A DNA stretch of 64,000 nucleotides. Origin: Longimicrobium sp. (lineage in GTDB: Bacteria > Gemmatimonadota > Gemmatimonadetes > Longimicrobiales > Longimicrobiaceae). Each line of letters opens with the position of its first letter. Within the stretch, counting starts at the first letter, position 1. Of the stretch, positions 43,202 through 50,638 are shown piece by piece. Both the position numbers and the translations under genes were made by a program. Under the pieces are notes generated by a model, which was not told where the DNA came from, did not search any database, and saw only the letters and a list, made by a program, of their open reading frames with translations. The stretch is taken from assembly GCA_036377595.1 (NCBI GenBank), contig DASUYB010000057.1:1-64000 (forward strand), given 5' to 3'.

Positions 43202-45112
43202 TCAGCCGGCGAAGCGCCACGGCGCGGCGGGAACGCGGGCACCGGTGGCGGCCTCTTCCAGCAGCCCCGCCATGCGCGGGTCGCCGGGAACGTCGGCCAG
43301 GTCGGCGCACACCGCCGTCGCCGCGACCCCCACCTCGCCGAGCCGGCGCTCCCACTCGGCGGCCGTGCGGCCGCGCAGCTGCGTGGCGATGCGCTCCTGG
43401 AGGCGCTCGGGCGGCCCGTCGGCCCGCGCGCCGCACACCGCGGCCGCGCTGCGCAGCGCCGCCGGCTCCGCCGCCTCCACCAGCAGGAACCCGTCGGCCG
43501 TCTCCACCGGCTGGTCCAGCGGCCCCCACACCGGCCGGCCCATCCGCCGCCCCCGCTCGTCGCCCGTGGCGATCCCCGCCAGGACGTGGGCCTGCAGCAG
43601 CGTGGCCGCCCCGAGCAGCGAGGTGTCGACCCGGCACCCGCGCCCCGTACGCTCGCGCAGGTAGAGGCCCGCGAGGATCCCCTCGCAGGCCAGCAGGCCG
43701 CCCATGATGTCCACGTACGCCATGCGCGAGGGCGCCGGCGGCTCGCCCTCGGGCGTGATCCCCTCGGCGCACCCGGAGTACGCCTGCACCAGGAAGTCGC
43801 CCGCGATCAGGTCGCTCTCGGGCCCCCACCCCGAGGCGTAGGCGTACACCAGCCCGGGGTTGCGGCGGGCCAGGTCGGCCGAATCGAGCCCCAGCCTGGC
43901 CGCCCGCCCCGGGCGCCAGTTGTGGAGGCAGACGTCGGCGCCGGCCGCCAGCTCGGCCAGCCGCTCCCGCCCCTGGGGCGACTTGTAGTCGACCTCCTCC
44001 ACCTCCTTGCCGCGGTTGTACGCCAGGTAGGCGGAATGGAGCGACTTCAGCGGCGCCACCCGCCCGATGTCGCCCCCCGGCCGCTCGACCTTCACCACGT
44101 GCGCCCCCAGCAGGCGCAGCAGGTGCCCCGCCAGCGGGCCCTGCAGCCGCGTGGTGACGTCGATCACCCGCATCCCCGCGAGCGGCGCGCCCCCGGCGGG
44201 CGGCGCGGCGGCCGCCGCCTCGCGGCGGCCGCCCGGAACGATCGACCAGGGGTCGGCCGCGCCCCGCCCCAGCGAGTCCAGCACCTCGGGATAGCCGCGG
44301 ACGCGCCGCACCACCGCCCCCGACGCGGCCGCCGCGGCGTGCACGTCGTCGAGCGTGCGGCCCGCGGCCGCGCGGTGCAGCGCCCGGGGAAGGAGGCAGC
44401 GCGCGCTCAGGTAGCGGAAGACGTAGGTGGGCCACGCGGCCTGGACCTCGGCGCGGTCGGCGCCCAGCTGGGTCCAGAACGCCTCCCACACGTCGGGGGT
44501 GAGCGCCTCCAACTCCACCGCGTGCCCGTCGGCGGTGAGGAAGGGGGGTGCGGGGCGGGCGTCGGGCGAGCGCCGGAGCGCCTCGTCGGCGGTGCGGCGC
44601 AGCCACGGGTCGCCGCTGGTGGCGATGGCCAGGTGGTGCGACAGGAGGATCAGCGCGCCCTGCAGCACGGAGGTCTCCACGCCGCGGACGGCGAGCCCGC
44701 GCTGGCGGGCGATCAGCGCGGCCAGCACCCCCTGCGCGGCGATGACCCCCGCGGCCGCCGACGCCACCTCGAGCCCCAGGCGCCGGGGACGTCCCCGGTC
44801 GCGCCCGTGCACCGCCATCACCCCCGAAACCGCCTGCACCAGCGGCTCGGAGCGGGGCTCCGGCCCGTCCCCCGGCGCGGGGGGCGCCCAGCGCAGCGTG
44901 CAGCGAACGCCCTCGCCGCCGGCGGTGGGGCGCACCTCCAGCTCGCCCGCCAGCGCCGGGTCGCCGCCGGCCCGCTCCTCGCGCCGGGCGCCCAGCCGCG
45001 CCAGATGGGCGGCGCAGATCCGGGCCGGGAGCGCGTCACCCGCGGCGGCCACGGCCAAGTCGCCCAGCAGGGGGGGAACGGAAGCGGAGCGGGGCGATTC
45101 GGTCAGGAGCAT
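43202..45112 (-). CDS. CaiB/BaiF family III CoA-transferase, N-terminally extended
   Basis: 636 residues, well above the ~400 of standard family III enzymes. The C-terminal half (from ~325, GMRVIDVTTRLQGPLAGHLL) is a complete CoA-transferase with KVERPGGDIGR, NRGKEVEEVDYKSPQGRE and the probable catalytic Asp in GDFLVQAYSG. The first half (~70-160, LVQAVSGVMAVHGRDRGRPR, then a helical part) looks like a worn second copy of the same fold, so the protein may be a fused dimer with one active half. Moves CoA between acids; with the AMP ligase upstream it may load an acyl group. GGGAGGA five bases before ATG 45112. Confidence 0.88.
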   Translation of the reverse strand: MLLTESPRSASVPPLLGDLAVAAAGDALPARICAAHLARLGARREERAGGDPALAGELEVRPTAGGEGVRCTLRWAPPAPGDGPEPRSEPLVQAVSGVMAVHGRDRGRPRRLGLEVASAAAGVIAAQGVLAALIARQRGLAVRGVETSVLQGALILLSHHLAIATSGDPWLRRTADEALRRSPDARPAPPFLTADGHAVELEALTPDVWEAFWTQLGADRAEVQAAWPTYVFRYLSARCLLPRALHRAAAGRTLDDVHAAAAASGAVVRRVRGYPEVLDSLGRGAADPWSIVPGGRREAAAAAPPAGGAPLAGMRVIDVTTRLQGPLAGHLLRLLGAHVVKVERPGGDIGRVAPLKSLHSAYLAYNRGKEVEEVDYKSPQGRERLAELAAGADVCLHNWRPGRAARLGLDSADLARRNPGLVYAYASGWGPESDLIAGDFLVQAYSGCAEGITPEGEPPAPSRMAYVDIMGGLLACEGILAGLYLRERTGRGCRVDTSLLGAATLLQAHVLAGIATGDERGRRMGRPVWGPLDQPVETADGFLLVEAAEPAALRSAAAVCGARADGPPERLQERIATQLRGRTAAEWERRLGEVGVAATAVCADLADVPGDPRMAGLLEEAATGARVPAAPWRFAG

Positions 45113-45187
45113 GCCGTCCTCCCATGGAGCGGGTGCGGGCCCGTGCCGGGTCCGCGGAGGAGTGGTTCGAAGCGGATCCATCCACCC

Positions 45188-45218
45188 GGCGTCCGCCGCG
45201 GCGGGGACGGCGGACGCC
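45188..45218 (-). terminator. Hairpin between the ligase and CoA-transferase genes
   Basis: 11-bp stem GGCGTCCGCCG/CGGCGGACGCC with a 9-base loop; an overlapping alternative stem with 45211-45240 is possible (CGGACGCC/GGGACGCCGTCCG), as in attenuators. No U-tract. Confidence 0.5.
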
Positions 45219-45338
45219 CGCGGGGCGGGGACGCCGTCCGCCCTTTCGCGACGCGCACCGATCGTCGCCCCGCCGCGCCCGGTACCTCCACCGGGATCAC
45301 GTCGTCGCTGCCGCCGGGACTGGCGTCCCCCGGCGCGG

Positions 45339-46889
45339 TCAGGCCGGAACGGGGCGTCCCCGGGCCTCCACCTGGCCGCGGAGCGCGGGGAGGTCCACCT
45401 TGCCCAGCGGCGTGCGGGGGATCTGGTCCAGCAGGCACAGCTCGCGCGGGAGCTTGTGCGGCGCCAGCGCGCCGCCCAGCTCCGCGCGCAGCGCCTCGAG
45501 GGAGGGCTCGGCGCCGGGCTCGGGCACCACGCAGGCGCACACCGTCTCGCCGTAGACCGCGTGGGGAAGCCCCAGCACCGCCGCGTCGCGGACGCCGGGG
45601 CAGCGCAGGAGCGCGCCCTCCACCTCCACCGGGTCCACCTTCAGGCCGCCGCTGTTGATCTGGTGCTTGATCCTCCCCAGCACGTACAGCCGCCCCTCGT
45701 CGTCCAACCGGCCCAGGTCGCCGGAGTGGTACCACCCGTCCGCGACGGGCGCGGGGTCGCCCCAGTAGCGGACGGGGAAGAACGCGCGCGAGAAGGCGAT
45801 CTCGCCCACCTCGCCCGGCGGCAGGGGCTCGCGCCCGGGGCCCAGGACGGCCACCGAGCCCGGCGAGGGACGCCCCACCGAGCCGCGCAGCACGTCGTCG
45901 CGGTCGGTGGTCACCACCCCCACCCCCTCGCTGGACCCGTACATCAGCATGAACTCCATCCCCAGCTCGTCGTAGACGGCGCGCAGGAGCGCGGGCGGGA
46001 ACGAGGCGGCGCTCCCGATCCCCATCCGCAGCGTGCGCAGGTCGTGGCGGGCGGGGTCGCGGCGGTCCAGCAGGAGGCGGAAGTGCGCGGCCGAGCCGCT
46101 CACCACCGTCACCCCCTCCTCGGTGATCCGGCGGAGCGCCTCGGCGGCGTCGAAGCGCTCGAGGAGCACCAGCCGCCCCCCGGTGGACAGGGCGCTCATG
46201 GCCATCATCATCCCGAAGCCATGCGAGAGCGGGAGGTACGCCAGGTGCACGTCGCCGGGCCCGAAGCCGAGGCGGTCGGCCAGCCGGCGCCAGCGCATCC
46301 GCAGGTTGCCGTGCGTGCTCACCGGCGCCTTGGGCCGCCCCGTGGTTCCCGAGGTCACGAAGATGGCGGCGGGGTCGGCGGGGTCGGGGCCGTCGGGAAC
46401 CTCGATCCCCCGCTCGCCGCCGGCCTCGCAGGCGGCGATCACGGCGGAGAGGCGGACGCACCCCTCGGGCGGGGCCAGGCCGCCCACCACCAGGACGCGG
46501 AGCCCGGGGCGCGCCGCGCGGAGCTCGTCCAGCGCCGCGAAGGGGTCGCCCGCGCCGGCCGCCGGCTCGAAGACCAGCGCCGAGGCGCCGGTGAGCTCCA
46601 CCAGCGCCGAGAGCTCGGCCGCGGTGAGGCCGTGGTCGGCCCCCACGTGCACGGCCCCGGCGGTCCACGCCGCGCCCGCGGCCACCAGGAGCTCGGGGCG
46701 GTTGGAGAGCGGGCACAGCACGCGGTCGCCCGCCCCGATCCCCAGGTCGCGGTACAGCGCCGCCACCGCCGTGATCGCGTCGCCCAGCTGGGCGTAGGTG
46801 GTGCGCCGGCCGCCATGGACCAGCGCGGTCCGCTGCGGCCAGCGGATCCACGCGCCGTGCAGCGCGCCGGCCAGGGTTTCCGGGTTCAT
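45339..46889 (-). CDS. AMP-forming acyl-CoA/aryl-acid ligase (ANL superfamily)
   Basis: 516 residues. ANL motifs are all present: TSGTTGRPKA (A3), MYGSSEGVG (A5), WYHSGDLG (A7), VLGRIKHQINSGGLKVDPVE (A8) and the catalytic Lys in PRTPLGKVD (A10). Activates a carboxylic acid as AMP ester, then to CoA or a carrier protein. In enediyne clusters such ligases prime aromatic acids that are attached to the core; that use is inferred. Starts at ATG 46889 inside the UbiB-like gene's stop (ATGA), so coupled to it. Confidence 0.93.
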   Translation of the reverse strand: MNPETLAGALHGAWIRWPQRTALVHGGRRTTYAQLGDAITAVAALYRDLGIGAGDRVLCPLSNRPELLVAAGAAWTAGAVHVGADHGLTAAELSALVELTGASALVFEPAAGAGDPFAALDELRAARPGLRVLVVGGLAPPEGCVRLSAVIAACEAGGERGIEVPDGPDPADPAAIFVTSGTTGRPKAPVSTHGNLRMRWRRLADRLGFGPGDVHLAYLPLSHGFGMMMAMSALSTGGRLVLLERFDAAEALRRITEEGVTVVSGSAAHFRLLLDRRDPARHDLRTLRMGIGSAASFPPALLRAVYDELGMEFMLMYGSSEGVGVVTTDRDDVLRGSVGRPSPGSVAVLGPGREPLPPGEVGEIAFSRAFFPVRYWGDPAPVADGWYHSGDLGRLDDEGRLYVLGRIKHQINSGGLKVDPVEVEGALLRCPGVRDAAVLGLPHAVYGETVCACVVPEPGAEPSLEALRAELGGALAPHKLPRELCLLDQIPRTPLGKVDLPALRGQVEARGRPVPA

Positions 46890-48406
46890 CGTGCGCTTCG
46901 CTCCATGGCTGCGGGGTGCGGGACGTTCTCCACGGATAGCGGCGGAGGGGCGCCCGGCATTCTCCCTGGTTGCGCGTTTGGCCGCGGCGCGCCGGTGACC
47001 GGCGGCAGCTGCTCGGTGAAGGGAGGCGTTTCGTCGGTGTAGGGGAGGGGGACCGGCGGCATGGCGGTGAGCCCGCGCGGCACCGCGGCGTCGTCGATGC
47101 GCGCCTGCTCCATGTCTTCGCGCAGCCCGGGGCGGGCGAAGCGGGCCGCGGCCGCCGCGGGGACCACGAAGGGGCGCGCCTCGCGCTGGAAGTCCAGCCC
47201 GGGGTCTTCGTCGTTCACGATCCCCTCCAGCACCAGCAGCGCCAGGATCGGCATCACGAAGGCGCTGGTGCCGCGCAGGCCGTGCCTCGCCTGGATGTCG
47301 AACAGGCGCCCCACGAAGCCGGCCACCCGGAACTCGCGGGCCGGCACGCGCGACACGCGGTCGACCAGCGCGGCGATCTCGGCCTCGAAGGCGCCGTAGG
47401 CCAGCCCGGGGGGCACGGAGACGGCCATCTCGCGGGTGATCCGCGCGCAGCGGACGCCGTCGCCGGTGGCCAGCGCCAGGAAGAACTCCGCGAACTTCGC
47501 CCGCGCGTACGGGGCCGTCTCGGCCACGAAGCCGAAGTCCAGGAGCGCGGCGCGCCCGCCGTCCAGGAAGGCCAGGTTGCCGCGGTGCATGTCGCAGTGG
47601 ATGCACCCCTCCTCGAAGATCATCCGGTAGAGCGCGCGCACCGCCGAGCGGAGGGCGGCGCGCCGGTCGCCGGTGCCGCGGGCCGGATGCCCCCGGAAGC
47701 CCTCGACGAACTCCATGGTCAGGATCGACGCGCTGCTCAGCTCGTCGACCAGCGCGGGCACCACCACCCCCGGCTCGGCGGCCAGCGCGGCGCGGAGCCG
47801 GCGGCTGGCGGCCGCCTCGGCGCGGAAGTCGAGCTGGCGCTCCAGGCAGGCGCAGAGGTCGTCGACCGCGGCCCGGAGAGGAACCGGCCGGAGCGGCGGG
47901 AGGCGGGCGGCCCACCGGGCGCCCAGCCGCAGGAGGCGCAGGTCGGCCTCCATGCGGCGCGCCACGTCGGGGCGCCGCACCTTGACCGCCACCACCCGCC
48001 CGTCGCGGAGCCGCCCGCGGTAGACGGTGGCGATGCTCGCGCTGGCCACCGGCGCGGGATCGAGCTCCTCGAAGGCCGCGCCGAGCCGGGTGCCCAGCTC
48101 CTCGCGGAAGAGCCGGGGGACCACGTGGAAGGGCCCGGGGGGAAGCCGGTCCTGCAGGCGCGCCAGGTGACGGATGGCGTCGTCGCTCAGCAGGTCGCGG
48201 CGGGTGCCCAGGAGCTGGCCGAGCTTGATGTACGTGGGCCCCAGCGCCTCGAACAGCTCCGCCAGCGTGCGCCCCGCGATGCTCGCGCGCGGTTCGCCGC
48301 TCCGCCCCAGCCCGGCGGCCGCCAGCCGGGCTCCCAGCCGCGCGGCCGCGGCCAGGCCGTGCCCGGCCAGCGCGAGCGCGCGGAGCGCGGGCGCCAGTCT
48401 CCCCAT
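46886..48406 (-). CDS. ABC1/UbiB family atypical kinase
   Basis: 506 residues. Motifs: YIKLGQLLGTRRDLL (the KxGQ segment), VAVKV (ATP Lys), EEGCIHCDMHRGNLAFL (catalytic loop) and LLDFGFV (metal Asp). UbiB-type proteins support ubiquinone or other lipid biosynthesis by ATPase/kinase activity. No membrane anchor is obvious in the C-terminal tail (~450-506), which is Pro-rich. In this operon it is coupled to the ligase; its role in the cluster is unknown. GGAGGGA before ATG 48406. Confidence 0.9.
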   Translation of the reverse strand: MGRLAPALRALALAGHGLAAAARLGARLAAAGLGRSGEPRASIAGRTLAELFEALGPTYIKLGQLLGTRRDLLSDDAIRHLARLQDRLPPGPFHVVPRLFREELGTRLGAAFEELDPAPVASASIATVYRGRLRDGRVVAVKVRRPDVARRMEADLRLLRLGARWAARLPPLRPVPLRAAVDDLCACLERQLDFRAEAAASRRLRAALAAEPGVVVPALVDELSSASILTMEFVEGFRGHPARGTGDRRAALRSAVRALYRMIFEEGCIHCDMHRGNLAFLDGGRAALLDFGFVAETAPYARAKFAEFFLALATGDGVRCARITREMAVSVPPGLAYGAFEAEIAALVDRVSRVPAREFRVAGFVGRLFDIQARHGLRGTSAFVMPILALLVLEGIVNDEDPGLDFQREARPFVVPAAAAARFARPGLREDMEQARIDDAAVPRGLTAMPPVPLPYTDETPPFTEQLPPVTGAPRPNAQPGRMPGAPPPLSVENVPHPAAMERSAR

Positions 48407-48420
48407 GCGTCCCTCCCGGG

Positions 48421-49281
48421 TCAGGCCAGGCCCGCGGCGGCGAGCCGCTCGGCCAGGAGGAGCGGAAGGGAAACCAGGATCGGCGGGTCGATCGCCGCGC
48501 CGGGGCGCAGCACCACCTCCACGCCGCGGACCCCGCCCCCCTCCGTCACCGTCACCGGCCCCCCCGCGCCGCGCAGCACGTCTTCGTGCAGCAGGCCGCC
48601 CTTCTCGGCCAGCGGGAGCGCGACACCCGCGGCGAAGACGTGCCAGGTGCCGTACCCCACCGGGGCGGCGCGGAAGGGCCCGCCGCCGTGCAGGAGCACG
48701 CAGGCGCCGGGATGGCCGCTGGGAAGCGGGGTGCGGAAGAGCCCCACGAACACCGCCCCCGAGAACCCCTCCGGCGCCCTCACCCGCCCCTCCACCGCCG
48801 GACCGGGCGCGGCGGCGCCGGCGTCGCGCACCTCCAGCGCCCGCGCCAGCGAGGCCGCGTCGGTGCGGACCGCGAAGCGGCGCAGCCGGTGCGGCGGCAG
48901 CCCCACCGACTCGGAGAACTGGCGCGTGAACGAGCCCACGCTGTTGAAGCCCACCTCGAAGCAGATGCGGGTGGCGCTGAACCGCGTGGTGAACAGGAGC
49001 CGCCGGGCCGCGTCCAGGCGCAGCGCGGAAAGGAAGCGGAACGGCTGCACCCCCGTGACCTGCCGGAAGATGCGGTCGAAGTGGAAGGGGCTGGCCGCCG
49101 CCTCGTGGGCGATGGCCTGCAGCGACAGCGGCTCGGAGAGGCGCTTGCGCATGGCCCCGATGGCGTCCTCCACCGACCGGCGCCGCGACGCGGCGGTGCG
49201 GTCGCGGCACGCGGGGGCGAGGGGAGCCACTGTCGCGGGGGCAGAGGCGGGGTCCCTGGGGCGTGTCGTGCTGCTGGCCAT
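48421..49281 (-). CDS. AraC family transcriptional regulator, N-terminal HTH
   Basis: 286 residues. The two helix-turn-helix parts (SLQAIAHEAAASPFHFDRIF and ATRICFEVGFNSVGSFTRQF) lie in the first half (~35-135), and the ~150-residue C-terminal part (VFVGLFRTPLPSGHPGACVL) is likely a ligand-sensing barrel, the reverse of the usual AraC order. A pathway-specific regulator of the minus arm is likely. Preceded by an 8-base repeat array. It ends 14 bases before the UbiB-type gene, in the same operon. Confidence 0.88.
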   Translation of the reverse strand: MASSTTRPRDPASAPATVAPLAPACRDRTAASRRRSVEDAIGAMRKRLSEPLSLQAIAHEAAASPFHFDRIFRQVTGVQPFRFLSALRLDAARRLLFTTRFSATRICFEVGFNSVGSFTRQFSESVGLPPHRLRRFAVRTDAASLARALEVRDAGAAAPGPAVEGRVRAPEGFSGAVFVGLFRTPLPSGHPGACVLLHGGGPFRAAPVGYGTWHVFAAGVALPLAEKGGLLHEDVLRGAGGPVTVTEGGGVRGVEVVLRPGAAIDPPILVSLPLLLAERLAAAGLA

Positions 49282-49303
49282 GGGTGCTCCGGTGCTCGGG
49301 TCC

Positions 49304-49351
49304 GAAAGTGCGAAAGTGCGAAAGTACGAAAGTGCGTCAGTGCGTCAGTGC
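49304..49351. repeat. Octanucleotide tandem array, 6 units (GAAAGTGC-like)
   Basis: Six 8-base units: GAAAGTGC, GAAAGTGC, GAAAGTAC, GAAAGTGC, GTCAGTGC, GTCAGTGC. Begins 22 bases upstream of the AraC start, where a promoter or operator would be. Differs in period from the heptamer arrays. Confidence 0.9.
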
Positions 49352-49473
49352 GAGAGCTCCCGTAGCGCGCGCGCTCCCGCCGTGGAACGCCGCCTTCGGC
49401 GTCGCCGACGGTGTGCTCGCGGACGGGCCGGACTCCCGTGCCGGCCCGGCGTTCATCCCGGCCGCGACGACCT

Positions 49474-49929
49474 TCACCCGTACGGCAGCAGCGCGTCGCG
49501 GAGGGCGCCGGGGAGGGGCGCGGCGACCGTTCCGCCCCCCTCTTCGCGCCGCATGCAGGCCACCTCCTGCTCGCCGCGCGCGGCCAGCTCTTCGCCGTCG
49601 CCGGCGCGGCGCCAGTACTCGAAGCGCAGGGTGATGCGGTTCTGCGCCACGCCGCCCAGCCGCATCCGCAGCCGCACCTCGTCGAAGGCGTGCAGCTCGC
49701 CCAGGTACTCGCACGAGACGCGCGTGGTCACCAGCGCCAGCCCGCGCGCCATCTCGTCCAGCACGCCGGGGGCGTGGTCGCGCAGGAACAGCTCGCGGCA
49801 GCGCCCCTGCCAGCGCACGTGGTTGACGTAGTAGACGTTGCCGACGACGTTCGTCTCCTCGAAGCCCACCACGTGGCGGTATTCGTAGGCGCGCCCCGGG
49901 CCGCCGCCGCTCGCGGGCGCCGGCGTCAT
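49474..49929 (-). CDS. Enediyne-type hot-dog thioesterase (E10 / CalE7-like)
   Basis: 151 residues, single hot-dog domain. The opening YEYRHVVGFEETNVVGNVYY followed by VNHVRWQGRCRELFLRDHAP matches the enediyne thioesterase family (SgcE10, CalE7, DynE7), which hydrolyses and decarboxylates the PKSE-bound polyene. These enzymes lack the catalytic Asp of 4-hydroxybenzoyl-CoA thioesterases; the residue here is Asn (ETNVVGNVYY). ATG 49929 lies directly after the AhpD-like stop (49932). The cassette gene order otherwise matches other enediyne clusters. Confidence 0.88.
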   Translation of the reverse strand: MTPAPASGGGPGRAYEYRHVVGFEETNVVGNVYYVNHVRWQGRCRELFLRDHAPGVLDEMARGLALVTTRVSCEYLGELHAFDEVRLRMRLGGVAQNRITLRFEYWRRAGDGEELAARGEQEVACMRREEGGGTVAAPLPGALRDALLPYG

Positions 49930-49931
49930 GG

Positions 49932-50492
49932 TCAGACGGCGGCCGCCGCCGCGCGCTCCAGCCAGGGCGCATACCCGTCGGCGGCCAGCCGCCGGCCCAT
50001 CGCGTCGAAGAGGGCCGGGTCGTCGGGCGCCCAGGTGGCCAGCCCGTCGACGTAGCGGTTGTACATGCAGAAGGCGGCGGCGATCAGCACCGTGTCGTGG
50101 ATCTCGCGGTCGGTGGCGCCCTGGTCGCGCGCCACCCGGATCTCGGCCTCGCCCACGCGCCCTCCCTCCTGCACCCGCCCGGCGATGGCCAGCAGCGCCC
50201 TGAGCCGCGGCGTCACCGGCGCGTGCCGGTAGTCGCGCACCACGGCGTCGACGGCGGCGCCCCCGTCGTCCAGCAGGTGCCGGGCGGCGGCCGCGTGCGC
50301 GCGGGTGCAGAAGGCGCAGCGGTTGAGCGACGACACGTAGGTGGCGATCAGCTCGCGCTCGGCCGGGGCGAGCCCCTCGCTGGAGCGCAGGAGCACCTGG
50401 GCCAGCTCGTTCAGCACGCGGCCGCTCTCCGGGTAGCGCTCCATCAGCCCGACGATCCCCGGGATTCCCTCCCTCACTTCCACGTGTGGCAT
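49932..50492 (-). CDS. AhpD / carboxymuconolactone decarboxylase-like protein
   Basis: 186 residues. Contains NRCAFCTRAHAAAARHL, the CxxC-H redox motif of AhpD alkylhydroperoxidases. The helical bundle context (ELIATYVSSLNRC; DREIHDTVLIAAAFCMYNRY) fits the family. Sits between PKSE and the E10 thioesterase, where most enediyne cassettes have nothing; peroxide or radical removal near a reactive polyene is a possible job. Strong AGGAGG five bases before ATG 50492, adjoining the heptamer array. Confidence 0.9.
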   Translation of the reverse strand: MPHVEVREGIPGIVGLMERYPESGRVLNELAQVLLRSSEGLAPAERELIATYVSSLNRCAFCTRAHAAAARHLLDDGGAAVDAVVRDYRHAPVTPRLRALLAIAGRVQEGGRVGEAEIRVARDQGATDREIHDTVLIAAAFCMYNRYVDGLATWAPDDPALFDAMGRRLAADGYAPWLERAAAAAV

Positions 50493-50504
50493 ACGGTCCT
50501 CCTG

Positions 50505-50631
50505 AGTCCTAAGTCCCAAGTCCTGAGTCCTGAGTCCTGAGTCCTGAGTCCTGCGTCCTGAGGGGAAAGAGTGGCGCATCTCCCTTGCACTTAGTCACTT
50601 AGGACTCAGGACTTGGGACTTGGGACTCAGG
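50505..50631. repeat. Heptanucleotide array folding into a hairpin (AGTCCTG-like)
   Basis: Direct units AGTCCTA, AGTCCCA and AGTCCTG run from 50505 to ~50562, then an inverted series (TTAGTCACTTAGGACTCAGG and TTGGGACT) runs 50591-50631. The array fills the gap between the PKSE stop (50639) and the AhpD ribosome site, so it may tune read-through from the synthase to the downstream genes. Same unit family as 30556-30730. Confidence 0.95.
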
Positions 50632-50638
50632 GTACGGC

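Noticed and set aside
49504-49929. Ordinary 4-hydroxybenzoyl-CoA thioesterase
   Set aside because: ETNVVGNVYY..WQGRCRELFL and the PKSE context fit the enediyne thioesterase branch better.
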